DNA of 12,023 bases from an archaeon. GTDB lineage: Archaea; Nanobdellota; Nanobdellia; Pacearchaeales; GW2011-AR1. Where the stretch lies: NCBI GenBank assembly GCA_030593225.1, contig JAUVHP010000029.1, positions 1 to 12,023 on the forward strand, in the 5' to 3' direction. This document shows, one piece after another, positions 10,164 to 12,023 of this stretch (positions are counted from its first letter, which is position 1; every line of letters begins with the position of its first letter). Under the pieces are notes generated by a model, which was given only the letters and a program-made list of their open reading frames with translations, was not told the DNA's origin and did not search any database. The position numbers were made by a program, and so were the translations under genes.

Positions 10164-11240
10164 CTATTTTGGATATTCTTCAAACTCTCCTTGATATTCT
10201 TCTGAATATTCTTCAAAATGCTCTTCAGGATATTTCTCAAATTCTCTAAATTCTTCTGAATGTTCTCCTGAATATTTTTCAAATTTCTCAGATTCTTTAA
10301 ACTCTTCAGTTTTTTCTAACTCTCCCTCTAGCTTTTCACCAGTTTCTTCAACTTCTTCAGATTTTTCTAAATTGTCTTCAGTTTCTTCAACTTTTTTCCC
10401 TCCACCAAATATATTTTTGAAAAAATTTGCAATCCCTCCAGTTATAGTTCCAATGGTTTCTGTAACAGCTTCAACAATTCCTGGACTTTCATGACCTTTT
10501 TCATAACTATTATCTCCAGTTCCTGCGTCATCTCCAAATTCTCCAGAAGCATCAGCACATTTTATATCAATAGTACATTCATATCCTTGTCCACTTGGTC
10601 CCATTACTGGTTCCCCATAACAATGTTCACACTGGCTATAACATTCATTTTCTTTCTCAGTTCTTTCTTCATCACTTAGACAAGGGCCTGAATATAAATG
10701 AACGCATTCGTCTGCACATTTTTGGCAAACTGCTCCTCCTGTTTCGCCTTCACCTTCAAAAGTTCCAGATGAACACTGAATATTCGGATCAATTTTATTA
10801 ATACAATCTCTAATACATTGTTCTTCCTCACTTTGTGCTTCAGGTTCCCCAATCATATCACATTCTTTTTCACACTTTTTCATATTTGCATTTTGACAAT
10901 TAAAATCATGATTATCACAACCAACAACAACACATTTTTGCATACACGCTTCTCCTTCATTCGCAGGTTCTGGTTCAGCTTCTACACCACATTCTTGCTC
11001 GCATTTTTCACTATTTGCAATCATACATTCTACATCTCCTGGCTCGCATCCAATAATAATACAAGCTTCCAAACAAGCCATATCCTCGGCACTAGGACCA
11101 ATCCTTTCTTCATGCATCATTTCAGAATCTCCGATTGTATCTCCTGTTATTGACGAAGAAAATAAACCCTTTAAAGAGAACGCAGAAATAAAACTAAAAC
11201 TTAAAATAACTACACAAAAAACCACCAAAACCTTTTTCAT
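10164..11240 (-). CDS. Secreted Cys-rich protein with acidic Glu/Tyr repeat tail
   Basis: This encodes 358 residues and is not assigned to a named family. The signal peptide covers about 1-20. Two tandem modules at residues 56-84 and 99-127 have identical cysteine spacing, C-x3-C-x4-C-x6-C-x7-C-x3-C, with a 43-residue period. A third, altered Cys region spans 142-228 with twelve Cys. Residues 255-281 are hydrophobic and Gly-rich (TETIGTITGGIANFFKNIFGG), perhaps a membrane-associated helix. The last 75 residues are almost all Glu, Lys, Phe, Tyr and Ser, with repeating EEY/EEF/EKYPEE units, visible also as near-repeats in the DNA. The Cys modules suggest disulphide-stabilised or metal-binding domains and the tail a cation- or surface-binding arm (inference). 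A TATA-like box 25 bases upstream supports the start. Confidence 0.75.
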   Translation of the reverse strand: MKKVLVVFCVVILSFSFISAFSLKGLFSSSITGDTIGDSEMMHEERIGPSAEDMACLEACIIIGCEPGDVECMIANSEKCEQECGVEAEPEPANEGEACMQKCVVVGCDNHDFNCQNANMKKCEKECDMIGEPEAQSEEEQCIRDCINKIDPNIQCSSGTFEGEGETGGAVCQKCADECVHLYSGPCLSDEERTEKENECYSQCEHCYGEPVMGPSGQGYECTIDIKCADASGEFGDDAGTGDNSYEKGHESPGIVEAVTETIGTITGGIANFFKNIFGGGKKVEETEDNLEKSEEVEETGEKLEGELEKTEEFKESEKFEKYSGEHSEEFREFEKYPEEHFEEYSEEYQGEFEEYPK

Positions 11241-11260
11241 AAAAACCTTAAGAAATAATA

Positions 11261-11270
11261 GTTTAAATTG
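11261..11270 (-). promoter_or_regulatory. TATA-like box for the Cys-rich secreted protein gene
   Basis: CAATTTAAAC on the minus strand, about 25 bases before the ATG at 11240. It lies just past the end of the small membrane-peptide gene, so the secreted protein can be transcribed apart from the upstream operon. Confidence 0.35.
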
Positions 11271-11274
11271 TTTT

Positions 11275-11424
11275 CTAATTTTTCATCAATTCTTTTTGAG
11301 AAAGATAAACTAACACAACAGCACCAACAATAAATATCCAATCAACTAAAAAAGTCAGAGCCATAAATCCTAAGGCGATTAAAGAATATACAATGACTTT
11401 GGGATTTGTTTTTTTATTTTTCAT
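11275..11424 (-). CDS. Small two-helix membrane peptide, last gene of the NFACT-R/YhbY operon
   Basis: This encodes 49 residues from ATG to TAG. A basic N-terminus (MKNKKTNPK) is followed by two hydrophobic segments at about 10-27 and 29-43, separated by a single Asp-Trp turn, and a short charged end (KELMKN). Its ATG overlaps the YhbY stop as ATGA, so it is translated with that gene. No family is recognised. Because both preceding genes encode ribosome- or RNA-binding proteins, a role at the membrane-bound ribosome is conceivable, but nothing in the sequence shows it. Confidence 0.6.
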   Translation of the reverse strand: MKNKKTNPKVIVYSLIALGFMALTFLVDWIFIVGAVVLVYLSQKELMKN

Positions 11425-11681
11425 TTCCTAACTTCCCTTCGCCATTTTTTCAAAACAATTACAAACCCAATAACTTTTGCAGTATATTTTCCTCCGAGTT
11501 TTTCCAACATTTTCTCAGAATATTCTTTCACTTGTTTTTTCCCTTCTTTACCTTCTTCTCGTGCACTTTTCAAAACAGAAATCCTAACATTCCCATGCGT
11601 CTTAAAATAATTTTTCAAACTAGAAATAAAATTTTCAGTAATTCCTTGTTTTCCTAATTGAATATTTGCAGTTGCCATCAT
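11421..11681 (-). CDS. YhbY/CRM-domain RNA-binding protein
   Basis: This encodes 86 residues (a second ATG directly follows the first; either may be used). ANIQLGKQGITENFISSLKNYFK carries the GKxG loop of the CRM (YhbY) domain, with VRISVLKS after it and GKYTAKVIGFVIVLKKW as the last strands. The fold is alpha-beta-alpha-beta as in bacterial YhbY, which binds pre-50S particles, and plant CRM splicing factors. The usual first helix of YhbY is missing, so the protein is a compact archaeal form. The start overlaps the NFACT-R stop (ATGA at 11678-11681) and the stop overlaps the next gene likewise. A ribosome-assembly role is inferred from the family. Confidence 0.8.
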   Translation of the reverse strand: MMATANIQLGKQGITENFISSLKNYFKTHGNVRISVLKSAREEGKEGKKQVKEYSEKMLEKLGGKYTAKVIGFVIVLKKWRREVRK

Positions 11682-12023
11682 ATCTCAAATTCTTCAATCC
11701 AGATTTTCTTAACTTTAATTCTCTTAAAATTTTTAACACCAAAAGTTCCCTGTTTCATTTTTTTATCTTTGAAAATATCTTTGCCCTTAAATCTATGAAT
11801 AATAACATCTCCATAATTTTTTTTCCAATCTTGACTATAAATTGCACAAAATATTGCCGCCTCTTTTATATCTCCTCGACAAGGTTTTCCTTTAATAGTT
11901 GCAAACCCACTTCCTTTCTCCTGCGTGTGAAAAACTTCTTCTTCTGGTTCAACTTGTTCAATAAGTTCCTCATTATTTTTTGAATTTTTCCCAGATAAAA
12001 TCAAATTCCCTGCTTTTGTAATT
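11678..12023 (-). CDS. NFACT-R (DUF814) domain protein, 5' end beyond window
   Basis: The frame is open to the right edge, so the start is outside; the in-frame TTG at 12004 need not be used. The 114 visible residues match the NFACT-R domain: ITKAGNLILSGKNSKNNEEL corresponds to its G..lVi.GkN..qNE.L core, then EEVFHTQEKGSGFATIKG, then IKEAAIFCAIYSQDWKKNYGD and QGTFGVKNFKRIKVKKIW. NFACT-R occurs in NEMF/Rqc2/RqcH, which bind stalled 60S/50S-tRNA complexes in ribosome quality control, and as stand-alone proteins. Which form this is cannot be told without the upstream sequence. The partner YhbY gene overlaps it by 4 bases. Confidence 0.75.
   Translation of the reverse strand, partial: ITKAGNLILSGKNSKNNEELIEQVEPEEEVFHTQEKGSGFATIKGKPCRGDIKEAAIFCAIYSQDWKKNYGDVIIHRFKGKDIFKDKKMKQGTFGVKNFKRIKVKKIWIEEFEI

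Noticed and set aside
10164..10330. Regularly spaced near-repeats resembling a CRISPR array
   Set aside because: The repeats are short, irregular and in frame, encoding the Glu/Tyr tail; there are no unique spacers and no cas genes.
10491..11153. Hydrophobic plus-strand frames opposite the Cys-rich secreted protein
   Set aside because: Shadow frames of the Cys/Glu-rich gene; several overlap each other.
1..12023. tRNA, rRNA or integrase gene that would anchor the insertion model
   Set aside because: None can be found on either strand, so the cbf5 model rests on the repeats alone.

Overview
The window is very AT-rich and reads as an archaeal chromosome, most likely a DPANN-type archaeon of the Woesearchaeota/Pacearchaeota kind (inference from gene content and style; no 16S or tRNA gene is present to settle it). 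Archaeal signatures are Cbf5, ribosomal proteins S19e, L39e and L31e, an archaeal-type RelE/antitoxin pair, a DUF2080-type AbrB-like protein, and secreted proteins with N-glycosylation sequons or Cys-rich modules. Many genes have a TTTATAAA-like TATA box about 25-30 bases before the start codon and no Shine-Dalgarno sequence, so much of the window looks leaderless.

Layout. (1) 1-866, minus: partial secreted protein with three short internal repeats and a Cys-rich region. (2) 901-2073: a composite locus behind cbf5, where the last codons of cbf5 occur three times (901-931, 1666-1699 and inside the real gene at 2040-2073), separating two payloads. One payload is a divergent pair of small DNA-binding-like genes; the other is two overlapping tiny membrane-protein genes. 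(3) 2032-2916, minus: cbf5, divergent from a one-helix membrane protein (2972-3247). (4) 3315-3844, minus: a RelE-type toxin-antitoxin operon with an inverted repeat at its promoter, beside a gene remnant (3877-4122). (5) 4145-5914, plus: complete glmS, convergent with a large C-terminally anchored surface protein (5940-7406) carrying 22 sequons. (6) 7591-9139, minus: a tightly packed ribosomal operon S19e > L39e > unknown 92-aa protein > L31e, the last with a long charged tail holding a GC-rich in-frame island. (7) 9401-9673, minus: DUF2080-like protein, divergent from a strongly equipped RRM RNA-binding protein gene (9802-10110). (8) 10164-11240, minus: Cys-rich secreted protein with an acidic Glu/Tyr repeat tail. 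(9) 11275-12023, minus: ATGA-coupled operon NFACT-R > YhbY > two-helix membrane peptide, running off the right edge.

Themes. RNA and translation functions dominate the core genes (Cbf5, S19e, L39e, L31e, RRM protein, YhbY, NFACT-R). A surface theme runs through the three secreted or anchored proteins and glmS, which makes the amino-sugar precursor used in archaeal glycans. The accessory parts are the cbf5 3'-end cassettes, the toxin-antitoxin module with its remnant, and the DUF2080 gene. The least explained structure is the triplicated cbf5 3' end, which looks like a recurrent insertion site with no recombinase in view.
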